Shown one piece after another: positions 1 through 6,060 of a stretch of 8,508 nucleotides of DNA (within the stretch, counting starts at the first letter, position 1; each line of letters starts with the position of its first letter). The DNA lies in assembly GCA_016215705.1 (NCBI GenBank), contig JACRIR010000220.1, positions 1-8,508 of the forward strand. The letters are read 5' to 3'. The notes below the pieces were generated by a model that saw nothing but the letters and a program-made list of their open reading frames with translations, searched no databases and had not been told where the DNA came from. The position numbers and the translations under genes were made by a program. Source of the stretch: Candidatus Poribacteria bacterium. Lineage in GTDB: Bacteria; Abyssobacteria; SURF-5.

Positions 1-1
1 G

Positions 2-1096
2 AAAAAGGAGCACAATGACGGGAAGAAAGAACGCAAACACGAAGAGAAGCTGGAGCGCAAAGCCGAGAAGCGGCGAAGACACGAAGCCGACGCGGTGACC
101 GCTGCGCAGGAGAAAGTGGAAGAAGTCAAATATTCCACGGAAATAGAGCGTCCGAAAGGCATGTTCCCGAGCGCTCCTGTCCTCGCGCCCTCAGGCGTGT
201 CCGCCCCAAAGAAGCCCGAGCGTGAGGCGGCGGACAAGCCCGTCGGCGAACCCGCCGGCGAGCCCTTGAGCCACCCCCCGTCCGGGCCGTACCCGACCGA
301 ATTGCCGGCAAAGTACGGTGATGACTCCATTGTTGCGATGGTGCGCGACCCCTACTGGATATTCGCATACTGGGAGATTACACCCAAGAGACTCGAAAGC
401 GTAAGGCGCGAGCTCGGCGCCGGGGCCGATGGCTCAAAAACAACCTTACGGGTGTACGACATAACGGGCCTTGTGTTCACCGGCGACAACCCCAACAGTT
501 ATTTCGACATCGAGGTCAGCGGAGGCGCAGACAACTGGTACATAAATACCGGCTGGCCCAACCGGTCCTACTGCGTCGATATCGGTCTTCTCAGCCCGCA
601 AGGGAAGTTCTGCACGCTGGCTCGCTCGAATCCCGTGCATACGCCTCGGGCAAGCGCTTCGGAAGTTGTCGATGAGCGCTGGATGAGCCTCGAAGAGGAG
701 TTCGAGCGCATTTATGCCCTCTCGGGCGGGTTCCAAATCGGGCACGGCTCCCTCGAGCTGAGACAGATGATGGAGAAACAACTTCAAATCCACATGGCGT
801 CAGAAGCGCCCGCAAGCCTCTTCAGCATGGCGGCGCCCGCAAAAGAGCGCGGTTTCTGGCTGGCCGTCGAGACTGAACTCATCGTCTTCGGGGCGACCGA
901 CCCCGCCGCGAGTGTCACCATCCAGGGACGCCCGATCAAGCTCAGGCCCGATGGCACATTCAGCGTGCGATTCGCATTGCCCGACGGCGGGCAGGTTATA
1001 CCCGTCACCGCGCAATCACCCGACGGTGTCGAGGAACGAACGATCACGCCGACCGTCACAAGATCGACGGAAACCCGGGAACCAGTGTTCAAGTAA
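2..1096 (+). CDS. DUF4912 domain protein with C-terminal Ig-like segment (5' partial)
   Basis: The frame is open from the left window edge to the TAA at 1094. The first possible start inside the window is GTG 95, which has no Shine-Dalgarno. The 31 upstream in-frame codons give a Lys/Glu/Arg-rich, coiled-coil-like stretch typical of such N-termini, so the true start probably lies outside the window. Numbering from GTG 95, residues 1-70 are Pro/Ala-rich and probably disordered. Residues about 72-190 match my recollection of DUF4912, with the hallmark VRDPYWIFAYWEI (83-95) and a second conserved block around NTGWPNRSYCVDIGLLSPQG (151-170). Residues about 255-322 (GATDPAASVTIQGRPIKLRP, then DGTFSVRF) resemble a small beta-sandwich/Ig-like domain. 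No signal peptide or membrane segment is visible, although the true N-terminus is not. DUF4912 has no firmly established biochemical role as far as I know. It is often found beside GH57 alpha-glucan enzymes, as here, so an accessory role in glycogen metabolism is an inference. Confidence 0.85.
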   Translation, partial: KKEHNDGKKERKHEEKLERKAEKRRRHEADAVTAAQEKVEEVKYSTEIERPKGMFPSAPVLAPSGVSAPKKPEREAADKPVGEPAGEPLSHPPSGPYPTELPAKYGDDSIVAMVRDPYWIFAYWEITPKRLESVRRELGAGADGSKTTLRVYDITGLVFTGDNPNSYFDIEVSGGADNWYINTGWPNRSYCVDIGLLSPQGKFCTLARSNPVHTPRASASEVVDERWMSLEEEFERIYALSGGFQIGHGSLELRQMMEKQLQIHMASEAPASLFSMAAPAKERGFWLAVETELIVFGATDPAASVTIQGRPIKLRPDGTFSVRFALPDGGQVIPVTAQSPDGVEERTITPTVTRSTETREPVFK

Positions 1097-1192
1097 AGGG
1101 GAAAGATAAGAAGGCAACGGCAATCTCTCTATTTTTTTGATTCTTTCCCTTTTCCCTTTCGCCCTTCTCAAGGAAAGTGGAGTCGTATCGAA

Positions 1193-2800
1193 ATGTTCAA
1201 AGGTTACTTATCACTTGTTCTTCATGCGCATCTGCCGTACGTCAGGCACCCGGAATATGAAGAGTTTCTCGAGGAGACGTGGCTGTACGAGGCGATCACG
1301 GAAACCTATATTCCTCTTATATCAGTCCTTGAAAAGCTCCTGGCCGAAGGAGTGGATTGGCGACTGAGCATGTCGCTCACGCCGCCGCTGCTCTCGATGC
1401 TGTCGGACGAGCTCTTGCAGGAGCGTTACGTCAGGCGTCTCGATAAACTTATCGAGTTCTCGGCCCGGGAGATCGAGCGCACTCAATGGGAACCTTCTTT
1501 CAACCGACTCGCGCAGATGTACCACCGAAGGTTCACGGAGGCGCGCGACGTATTCGAGAACAAATGCGGGCGCAACCTTGTCAACGCGTTCAAGAGACTG
1601 CAGCAACTCGGCAAACTCGAGGTGCTCACATGCTGCGCCACGCACGGATTCCTGCCTTGCCTCAACGTCTCGGAACAGGCGGTTCGGGCGCAGATTCGGG
1701 TGGCGGTCGCACATTACCAGAAGTGTTTCGATCGCCGGCCCGAGGGAATCTGGCTGCCAGAGTGCGGCTATTACTCCGGTCTCGACAAAATATTGAGAGA
1801 GGCGGGCATACGGTACTTCCTCCTCGAGGCCCACGGGGTTCTTCACGCCTCGCCCCGCCCCAAATTCGGAGTATTCGCCCCCATCTATACTCCGTCCGGC
1901 ATGGCGGCGTTCGGGCGCGACATGGAAAGCTCGAAACAAGTTTGGAGCTCGAAGGAAGGCTATCCGGGTGACTACTATTACCGCGATTTCTATCGCGATG
2001 TCGGCTTCGACCTCGACCTGGACTACGTGCGCCCCTACATTCAGCCGGACGGCGCGCGCGTATTTACGGGATTGAAGTATTACCGCATAACGGGCAAAAC
2101 CGTCCACAAGGAACCCTACGACCCTGACCGCGCAAACGAGAAGGCGGCCGAACATGCAGGCAACTTCATGTTCAACCGGGAGCGTCAGGCGGAGTATCTC
2201 GAATCCGTCATGGGGCGCAAGCCGATTGTCGTGGCGCCTTACGATGCTGAACTCTTCGGTCACTGGTGGTTTGAAGGACCTGATTGGCTCTACTATCTGT
2301 TCAAGAAGCTGCATTTTGACCAGAACGCCCTGCGGCCAATCACACTCGCCGAATACTTGCGCGAAAACCCGACAAACCAGGTGGCCACGCCTTCAATGTC
2401 GAGTTGGGGATACAAGGGATACAACGAAGTGTGGCTCGAAAGCAGCAACGACTGGGTTTACCGGCACTTACATAAGGCCGCCGCGCGAATGGTTGATCTC
2501 GCGCGTGAAAATGGGAACAGCCCCGCAGCGATGCGGCAGTCACCTTCTTCACCGCTTGTTCGCCGCGCCCTCAATCAGGCAGCCCGCGAGTTGCTCCTTG
2601 CCCAAAGCAGCGACTGGGCCTTCATTATGAAGGTCGGCGCCATGGACACTTACGCGCGCAAACGCACGGTCGATCATTTGCTGCGCTTCACTCGGCTGTA
2701 TCACGAAATCAAGACCGACGGGATCGATGCAGACCATCTCTCGCATATCGAGCATCTGGACAACATATTCCCTGACATCGACTACTCGGTCTACACATGA
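1193..2800 (+). CDS. GH57 (DUF1957) 1,4-alpha-glucan branching enzyme
   Basis: The 535-residue protein shows the ordered GH57 motifs: HAHLPY (11-16), WLPECGYY (187-194) with the predicted nucleophile Glu190, and APYDAELFGHWW (348-359) with the predicted acid/base Asp351. C-terminal conserved blocks SSWGYKG (403-409), WLESSNDWVYRHLHKA (414-429) and SSDWAFIMKVG (472-482) follow. This arrangement and length fit the AmyC/TT1467-type branching enzymes, which cleave an alpha-1,4 glucan and transfer the piece to form an alpha-1,6 branch, rather than the GH57 amylases or 4-alpha-glucanotransferases. No signal peptide is seen, so it should be cytoplasmic and act in glycogen synthesis. ATG 1193 is preceded by GGAG about 10 nt upstream, and the HAHLPY block sits at the expected distance from the N-terminus. 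It follows the DUF4912 gene by 96 nt with no clear promoter between them, so co-transcription is likely. Activity (branching versus another glucan transfer) is inferred from motifs. Confidence 0.93.
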   Translation: MFKGYLSLVLHAHLPYVRHPEYEEFLEETWLYEAITETYIPLISVLEKLLAEGVDWRLSMSLTPPLLSMLSDELLQERYVRRLDKLIEFSAREIERTQWEPSFNRLAQMYHRRFTEARDVFENKCGRNLVNAFKRLQQLGKLEVLTCCATHGFLPCLNVSEQAVRAQIRVAVAHYQKCFDRRPEGIWLPECGYYSGLDKILREAGIRYFLLEAHGVLHASPRPKFGVFAPIYTPSGMAAFGRDMESSKQVWSSKEGYPGDYYYRDFYRDVGFDLDLDYVRPYIQPDGARVFTGLKYYRITGKTVHKEPYDPDRANEKAAEHAGNFMFNRERQAEYLESVMGRKPIVVAPYDAELFGHWWFEGPDWLYYLFKKLHFDQNALRPITLAEYLRENPTNQVATPSMSSWGYKGYNEVWLESSNDWVYRHLHKAAARMVDLARENGNSPAAMRQSPSSPLVRRALNQAARELLLAQSSDWAFIMKVGAMDTYARKRTVDHLLRFTRLYHEIKTDGIDADHLSHIEHLDNIFPDIDYSVYT

Positions 2801-2887
2801 ACAGCCGACTGCACTGTACTACTCACGCTCAAAATCATGAATTCTTGTCGCGATTTCTTGCACCAACCCAACGCATATTAACCACAC

Positions 2888-2956
2888 GGGCGCAATGAAT
2901 TGCGCCCCTACACGCATGAATCACGAAATCCTGTAGGGGCGCGATTCATCGCGCCC
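2888..2956. repeat. Double-palindrome dispersed repeat (GGGCGC...GCGCCCCTACA family)
   Basis: Two 25-nt arms (2888-2912 and 2932-2956) are inverted copies with two mismatches, separated by 19 nt. Each arm is also a palindrome: GGGCGCAAT-GA-ATTGCGCCC on the left and GGGCGCGAT-TC-ATCGCGCCC on the right, both flanked on the inner side by CTACA/TGTAG. The DNA could fold either as one long hairpin or as two small ones. Arms of this GTAGGGGCG...CGCCC type are, as I recall, scattered in many environmental bacterial genomes as small non-autonomous repeats. It lies 87 nt after the branching-enzyme stop and could also act as a transcript end or stabiliser, though no U-tract follows. Confidence 0.85.
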
Positions 2957-3010
2957 GATGCGCGCTATTTGGTTGCTGCCGTGCCGCACTGTGTAGGCTG
3001 TTCAGTAATT

Positions 3011-3040
3011 CTGTAGACGCGAACTTATTCGCACCTGCAG
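3011..3040. repeat. Imperfect palindrome related to the upstream repeat
   Basis: CTGTAGACGCGAA and TTCGCACCTGCAG are 13-nt inverted arms with three mismatches around a 4-nt centre. The outer CTGTAG/CTGCAG ends and the GCGAA core resemble the arms of the 2888-2956 element, suggesting a decayed single copy of the same or a sister family. It sits 50 nt upstream of the -35 box of the rpmH promoter. Confidence 0.6.
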
Positions 3041-3089
3041 GAATCCTATCCTGGTTCGCCAATCACGGGACAGTCTCTATATCCGCAAT

Positions 3090-3119
3090 TTGACAGAACT
3101 CACGAGTTTCCACTATAAT
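3090..3119 (+). promoter_or_regulatory. Sigma-70-type promoter of the rpmH operon
   Basis: A perfect -35 box TTGACA (3090-3095) is followed by an 18-nt spacer and a perfect -10 box TATAAT (3114-3119). The expected transcription start is about 3126, giving a leader of about 140 nt before rpmH. This is the only consensus promoter seen ahead of the gene cluster and fits a strongly expressed ribosomal-protein operon. Confidence 0.85.
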
Positions 3120-3125
3120 GTTTTG

Positions 3126-3264
3126 CTGAACAAAGTATCCGGATCGCCTAAAGCCGGGAATAGCCGTGCGCAACGGGCACGCTCGAGACTCTCGAACCCG
3201 GGTTTTGGACGTTTGACTCCAAACTATAGACATTTCAGGCGCCTTACTACATGAGGACATAATT
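3126..3264 (+). promoter_or_regulatory. Structured 5' leader of rpmH, with ribosome binding site
   Basis: The leader holds several short hairpins in a row: CGTGC/GCACG (3165-3181), TCGAGA-C-TCTCGA (3183-3195), the 10-nt palindrome AACCCGGGTT (3195-3204) and TTTGGA/TCCAAA (3204-3223). Neighbouring stems partly compete for the same bases. A Shine-Dalgarno GAGG at 3253-3256 lies 8 nt before the GTG start. No known riboswitch is recognised. Regulation through this leader is an inference. Confidence 0.45.
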
Positions 3265-3405
3265 GTGAAAAGAACGTTCCAGCCATCTGAAAGAAAAAGG
3301 AAACGGACACACGGCTTCAGAGCGCGAATGAAAACGAAAGGCGGACGTAGAGTCTTGAGCAGCAGAAGGCGCAAAGGCCGTGCCCGATTAACCGTAAGCG
3401 GCTGA
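3265..3405 (+). CDS. rpmH: 50S ribosomal protein bL34
   Basis: The 46-codon reading frame starts with GTG behind GAGG (8-nt spacing) and ends at TGA 3403. The product begins [20 protein letters not shown] and continues through [11 protein letters not shown] to a C-terminal RLTVSG, matching bL34 over its whole length. About 40% of residues are Arg or Lys, as expected for this small protein, which binds 23S rRNA in the large subunit. It is the first gene of the cluster behind a consensus promoter, and rnpA follows after 14 nt, the arrangement seen in most bacteria. No dnaA gene is present on the upstream side within this window; the branching-enzyme module takes that place. Confidence 0.98.
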   Translation: MKRTFQPSERKRKRTHGFRARMKTKGGRRVLSSRRRKGRARLTVSG

Positions 3406-3419
3406 CCCTGCGGTCCACA

Positions 3420-3767
3420 ATGAAAAAGCTTGGTTTCCCGAAGAGCAGGCGGTTGACCAGGCAATACGAGTTTCTGAGATTGTACAGGACCGGACGCAAG
3501 GTCTCAAGCGAATATTTGACGGTGTATGCGCGTCCGGCAGAGGGCCGACAGGGCAAGGTGGGGATTGTAGTCAGCAAGAGAGTAGGGGGAGCCGTCGAGC
3601 GTAATAGAATCCGAAGGGTTCTCAGAGAGGCTGTCCGAACAAACCCGAACGAAATACTCGAAGGGACAGACCTCGTAATCGTCACGAAGAACCGAGCGCT
3701 CGAACTTCGGCGCCCTGAATTGGTCGAACAACTGCTCCGGCTGCTCCGGAAGAGCGAAGCTTCTTGA
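3420..3767 (+). CDS. rnpA: Ribonuclease P protein component
   Basis: The 115-residue basic protein has the RnpA signature: [21 protein letters not shown] (53-73, the RNR box), an upstream aromatic/basic segment ([14 protein letters not shown], 14-27) and a beta strand DLVIVTK (84-90). It binds the RNase P RNA and helps it recognise the 5' leader of precursor tRNAs. The length is normal. ATG 3420 lies 14 nt after the rpmH stop and no good Shine-Dalgarno precedes it, so translation may depend on ribosomes finishing rpmH; this is inference. The stop overlaps the yidD start by one base. Confidence 0.97.
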   Translation: MKKLGFPKSRRLTRQYEFLRLYRTGRKVSSEYLTVYARPAEGRQGKVGIVVSKRVGGAVERNRIRRVLREAVRTNPNEILEGTDLVIVTKNRALELRRPELVEQLLRLLRKSEAS

Positions 3768-3976
3768 TGCGTAGACTGCTTGCATTCTTCATAAAGGTTT
3801 ACAAGCTATTCTTGTCTCCGCTTCTCCCACCCGCTTGCCGCTTTTACCCAACCTGCTCCGAGTATGCCCTTGAGGCCATCACAAAATACGGCGCATTCAA
3901 AGGGTCCTATCTGGCGCTGCGGCGGATTCTCAGATGTCATCCGCTCTGCGAGGGCGGCTGGGACCCCGTACCGTGA
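3767..3976 (+). CDS. yidD: Membrane protein insertion efficiency factor YidD
   Basis: The 69-residue protein carries the full YidD pattern: an amphipathic N-terminus ([18 protein letters not shown]), then [15 protein letters not shown] (24-38), and C57 and C61 in [15 protein letters not shown] at the C-terminus. All four family cysteines (24, 30, 57, 61) are present. YidD is associated with the inner face of the membrane and assists YidC-dependent insertion. ATG 3767 overlaps the rnpA stop (TGATG), suggesting translational coupling. A TTG three bases earlier is also possible but gives no better context. yidC follows after 185 nt. Confidence 0.96.
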   Translation: MRRLLAFFIKVYKLFLSPLLPPACRFYPTCSEYALEAITKYGAFKGSYLALRRILRCHPLCEGGWDPVP

Positions 3977-4105
3977 ATAGGTGCTTGTTACCCGTTTGGG
4001 CGAATTGGCCGGGGAAGAAAAGCGAAGTCGGAATGACATTGAAGGGATAAGCCGTTCCCTCTAGTCTTTGGTTCCCCTTCGCCTTGTGCCCTGAGGCTTC
4101 CGAAG

Positions 4106-4120
4106 TCCCGCCTCGCGGGA
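4106..4120 (+). other. Small GC hairpin in the yidD-yidC spacer
   Basis: TCCCGC-CTC-GCGGGA forms a 6-bp stem with a 3-nt loop, followed by a pyrimidine-rich tract (about 4122-4149) that leads into the yidC ribosome binding site. The tract contains two tandem TTTCGCC units but no pure U-run, so a terminator is not supported. The rest of the 185-nt spacer holds nothing I can name. Confidence 0.4.
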
Positions 4121-4150
4121 TTGCTCCTTTCGCCTTTCGCCTGCTTCTTA

Positions 4151-4155
4151 AGGAG
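4151..4155 (+). promoter_or_regulatory. Ribosome binding site deciding the yidC start
   Basis: AGGAG (within TTAAGGAG) sits 6 nt before TTG 4162. The other in-frame start, GTG 4084, lacks such a site and would add 26 residues (with GIAPFAFRLLLKEFP) that do not look like a YidC N-terminus. Confidence 0.85.
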
Positions 4156-4161
4156 TTTCCC

Positions 4162-6030
4162 TTGGACAAAGAGTTGCAGAAGAACATGCTGCTGGCCATC
4201 GCTTTGTCGATAGTCATCATGCTGATCTGGCAGCATTTCTTCGCGCCAAAACAACCTGAACAGGTTCAACAGCAGGAACAAGCCGCCGAAAATATCTACC
4301 ACGAACGCCCTGAGCCGGCGGCGCCTACCGCTTCGACCACCGGCTTTGAGACAGCCACAACCCAGGTTCCGCCGGTGGAACTGGCCAAGGCGCTTGATGT
4401 CGCGGTTAGCACCCCGCATGTGACGGCGACGTTCACGACTCTCGGCGCAAGACTGACTTCCCTCGTGCTGCCGGAGTATCAATCCAAGAGGGGCGGCCAT
4501 GTGGAACTGGTTCCGCAAGACGCTGACATGGGCTGGCCGCTCGCCCTCGGATTCAACGACACCGGTTTTGGAACCAGCACGGACAGCTTCGTTTACGAAC
4601 ACAAACTGTATGAGCCTTCGGGCGCAGACCTGAGTGATCTAACCAGGGAACTGCCCGCTTGCCTGAGCAACGCAGCCCCCGAAACACCTGAGAACGAGAT
4701 CAGACAGAGACTGGATTCGTGCCTGCCCAAGCTCGAAGCGACCGACGACTTACGTACTGCCGTGATAGCTCATGCGGCCGGAAAGTTCGCGGCGGCCGGT
4801 TCAGCGACAAACCTCGCGGAGATGATATCGAAGAGCACGGTCCTCGTCTTCTCCAGGCAACTGAATCCCGAACTCAAACTCTACAAAGCATTCGTATTCG
4901 ATTCAGGGAACTATTCGTTCGATATGTACGTTGCCTTCCGCAACACAGGCAGCCAACCGCTCGACCTGGGGCGTGGACGCGCGAGCTACTCGATCAACTG
5001 GGTTCCCGGACTGGAAAGCTCGGAAACCTCCGCCAAGGGCGATCAGCTTGTCGGAGTATATCTTGTCGAGAAGGATTTCGGGCAGAAAGCGATCAGAAAA
5101 CTCAAAGAGGCTATGGTCTTTCCTGACAAACTGACGTGGATCGGTCTGAAGAGAAGCTACTTCTTTGTAGCGTTTGCGCCCACAGGCGGATTGGTGGACG
5201 CCTCGATCAAGCCGCTTGTCCAAAAGGGTGATCGCGTAAGCATCACGTTCGACATGAGGCCCATCAAACTCGAGCCGGGCGGCATTGCAGCCGACAACAT
5301 CCGTATCCTTGCCGGACCAATGTTGAAGGAAGTTCTCGAGTCGCTTGGGTCGGAGTTTGACCGAATACTGAACTTCGGCTTTTTTGACATTTTCGGCAAG
5401 TTCCTTCTTGCGGCGCTCATTCTGTTCGACAAGTACGTCCAAAGCTATGGTCTCGCGATTATTCTGCTCACGCTGGTCGTGCGGCTGGGACTGTTTCCGC
5501 TGAATCAGAAAAGCTACAAGTCAATGAAGCAGATGCAGTCGCTTCAACCGATGATGAACGATCTGAGGGAGAAATACAAAAAGAACCCCCAGGAGATGAA
5601 CAAGAAAATGATGGAACTCTATCGTACGCACAAGGTTAATCCTATGGGTGGTTGCCTGCCGATAGCGTTTCAGATGCCCATACTGATCGCGTTGTTCCAG
5701 GCGCTCAGATACGCAGTCGAATTGCGCGGAGCCTCATTCCTGTGGATCAGTGACCTCTCCGAACCCGACCGTCTGTTCACACTCACGGCCCCGTTCCGTC
5801 TCTCAATCAACCTCCTGCCGCTTCTGGTAATCGCCGCAATGGTGATCCAGCAAAGGATGACTCCAATGCCGTCGGGAGCGCAGAACGAATCTCAGAAGCT
5901 GATGATGCAGTTAATGCCCATCATCTTCGGATTGATGTTCTACAGCATGCCGTCGGGCCTGACTGTCTACTTTCTGGTTTCCACGGTCCTCGGGCTTGCG
6001 CAGCAGTATTTCGTTCAGAAGTCGGCGTAA
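4162..6030 (+). CDS. yidC: Membrane protein insertase YidC (long, diderm type)
   Basis: From TTG 4162 the protein has 622 residues and begins MDKELQKNMLLAIALSIVIM, the usual YidC opening. TM1 is about residues 9-26, followed by a Gln/Pro/Thr-rich linker and a beta-rich periplasmic domain (about 75-400). The conserved insertase core then follows with membrane segments near 413-445, 495-520, 547-565 and 584-617. The hydrophilic-groove arginine is Arg441 (VVRLGLFPLNQKSYKSMKQM). The cytoplasmic C1 hairpin (about 448-492) and the KVNPMGGCLP motif (491-500) are intact. YidC inserts and folds inner-membrane proteins alone or with SecYEG. At 622 residues it is longer than the roughly 550-residue proteobacterial proteins. 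Much of the excess appears to be a helical insert at about 153-225 with Cys167 and Cys187. It lies downstream of yidD and 30 nt before khpB. Confidence 0.97.
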   Translation: MDKELQKNMLLAIALSIVIMLIWQHFFAPKQPEQVQQQEQAAENIYHERPEPAAPTASTTGFETATTQVPPVELAKALDVAVSTPHVTATFTTLGARLTSLVLPEYQSKRGGHVELVPQDADMGWPLALGFNDTGFGTSTDSFVYEHKLYEPSGADLSDLTRELPACLSNAAPETPENEIRQRLDSCLPKLEATDDLRTAVIAHAAGKFAAAGSATNLAEMISKSTVLVFSRQLNPELKLYKAFVFDSGNYSFDMYVAFRNTGSQPLDLGRGRASYSINWVPGLESSETSAKGDQLVGVYLVEKDFGQKAIRKLKEAMVFPDKLTWIGLKRSYFFVAFAPTGGLVDASIKPLVQKGDRVSITFDMRPIKLEPGGIAADNIRILAGPMLKEVLESLGSEFDRILNFGFFDIFGKFLLAALILFDKYVQSYGLAIILLTLVVRLGLFPLNQKSYKSMKQMQSLQPMMNDLREKYKKNPQEMNKKMMELYRTHKVNPMGGCLPIAFQMPILIALFQALRYAVELRGASFLWISDLSEPDRLFTLTAPFRLSINLLPLLVIAAMVIQQRMTPMPSGAQNESQKLMMQLMPIIFGLMFYSMPSGLTVYFLVSTVLGLAQQYFVQKSA

Positions 6031-6060
6031 CTCTACTATGCCCAAGAAAGGAAGCAAACC

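Noticed and set aside
15-98. A 27-codon frame starting at ATG 15 behind AAGGAG, ending in a TGA that overlaps GTG 95
   Set aside because: The spacing looks good, but the product has no family character, and the competing frame is open to the edge with a convincing charged protein segment that continues into the DUF4912 gene.
1322-2314. Long minus-strand open frame (330 codons) opposite the branching enzyme gene
   Set aside because: It is an antisense shadow of a GH57 gene with intact motifs; codon bias in GC-rich DNA keeps the opposite frame open and the translation resembles no protein.
2878-2886. TTAACCACA, one mismatch from a DnaA box
   Set aside because: It is a single near-match with no cluster and no AT-rich unwinding region, so it does not support an origin.
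3063-3685. Minus-strand frames over the rpmH promoter and rnpA
   Set aside because: They lie opposite rpmH, rnpA and a consensus promoter and encode nothing recognisable.
4038-4066. Possible weak promoter TTGAAG-17-TAGTCT ahead of yidC
   Set aside because: Both boxes are poor matches and this level of similarity is expected by chance; the upstream rpmH promoter explains expression.
4084-4161. N-terminal extension of YidC from GTG 4084
   Set aside because: TTG 4162 has AGGAG at ideal spacing and yields the standard YidC N-terminus; the extension falls in a pyrimidine-rich non-coding spacer.
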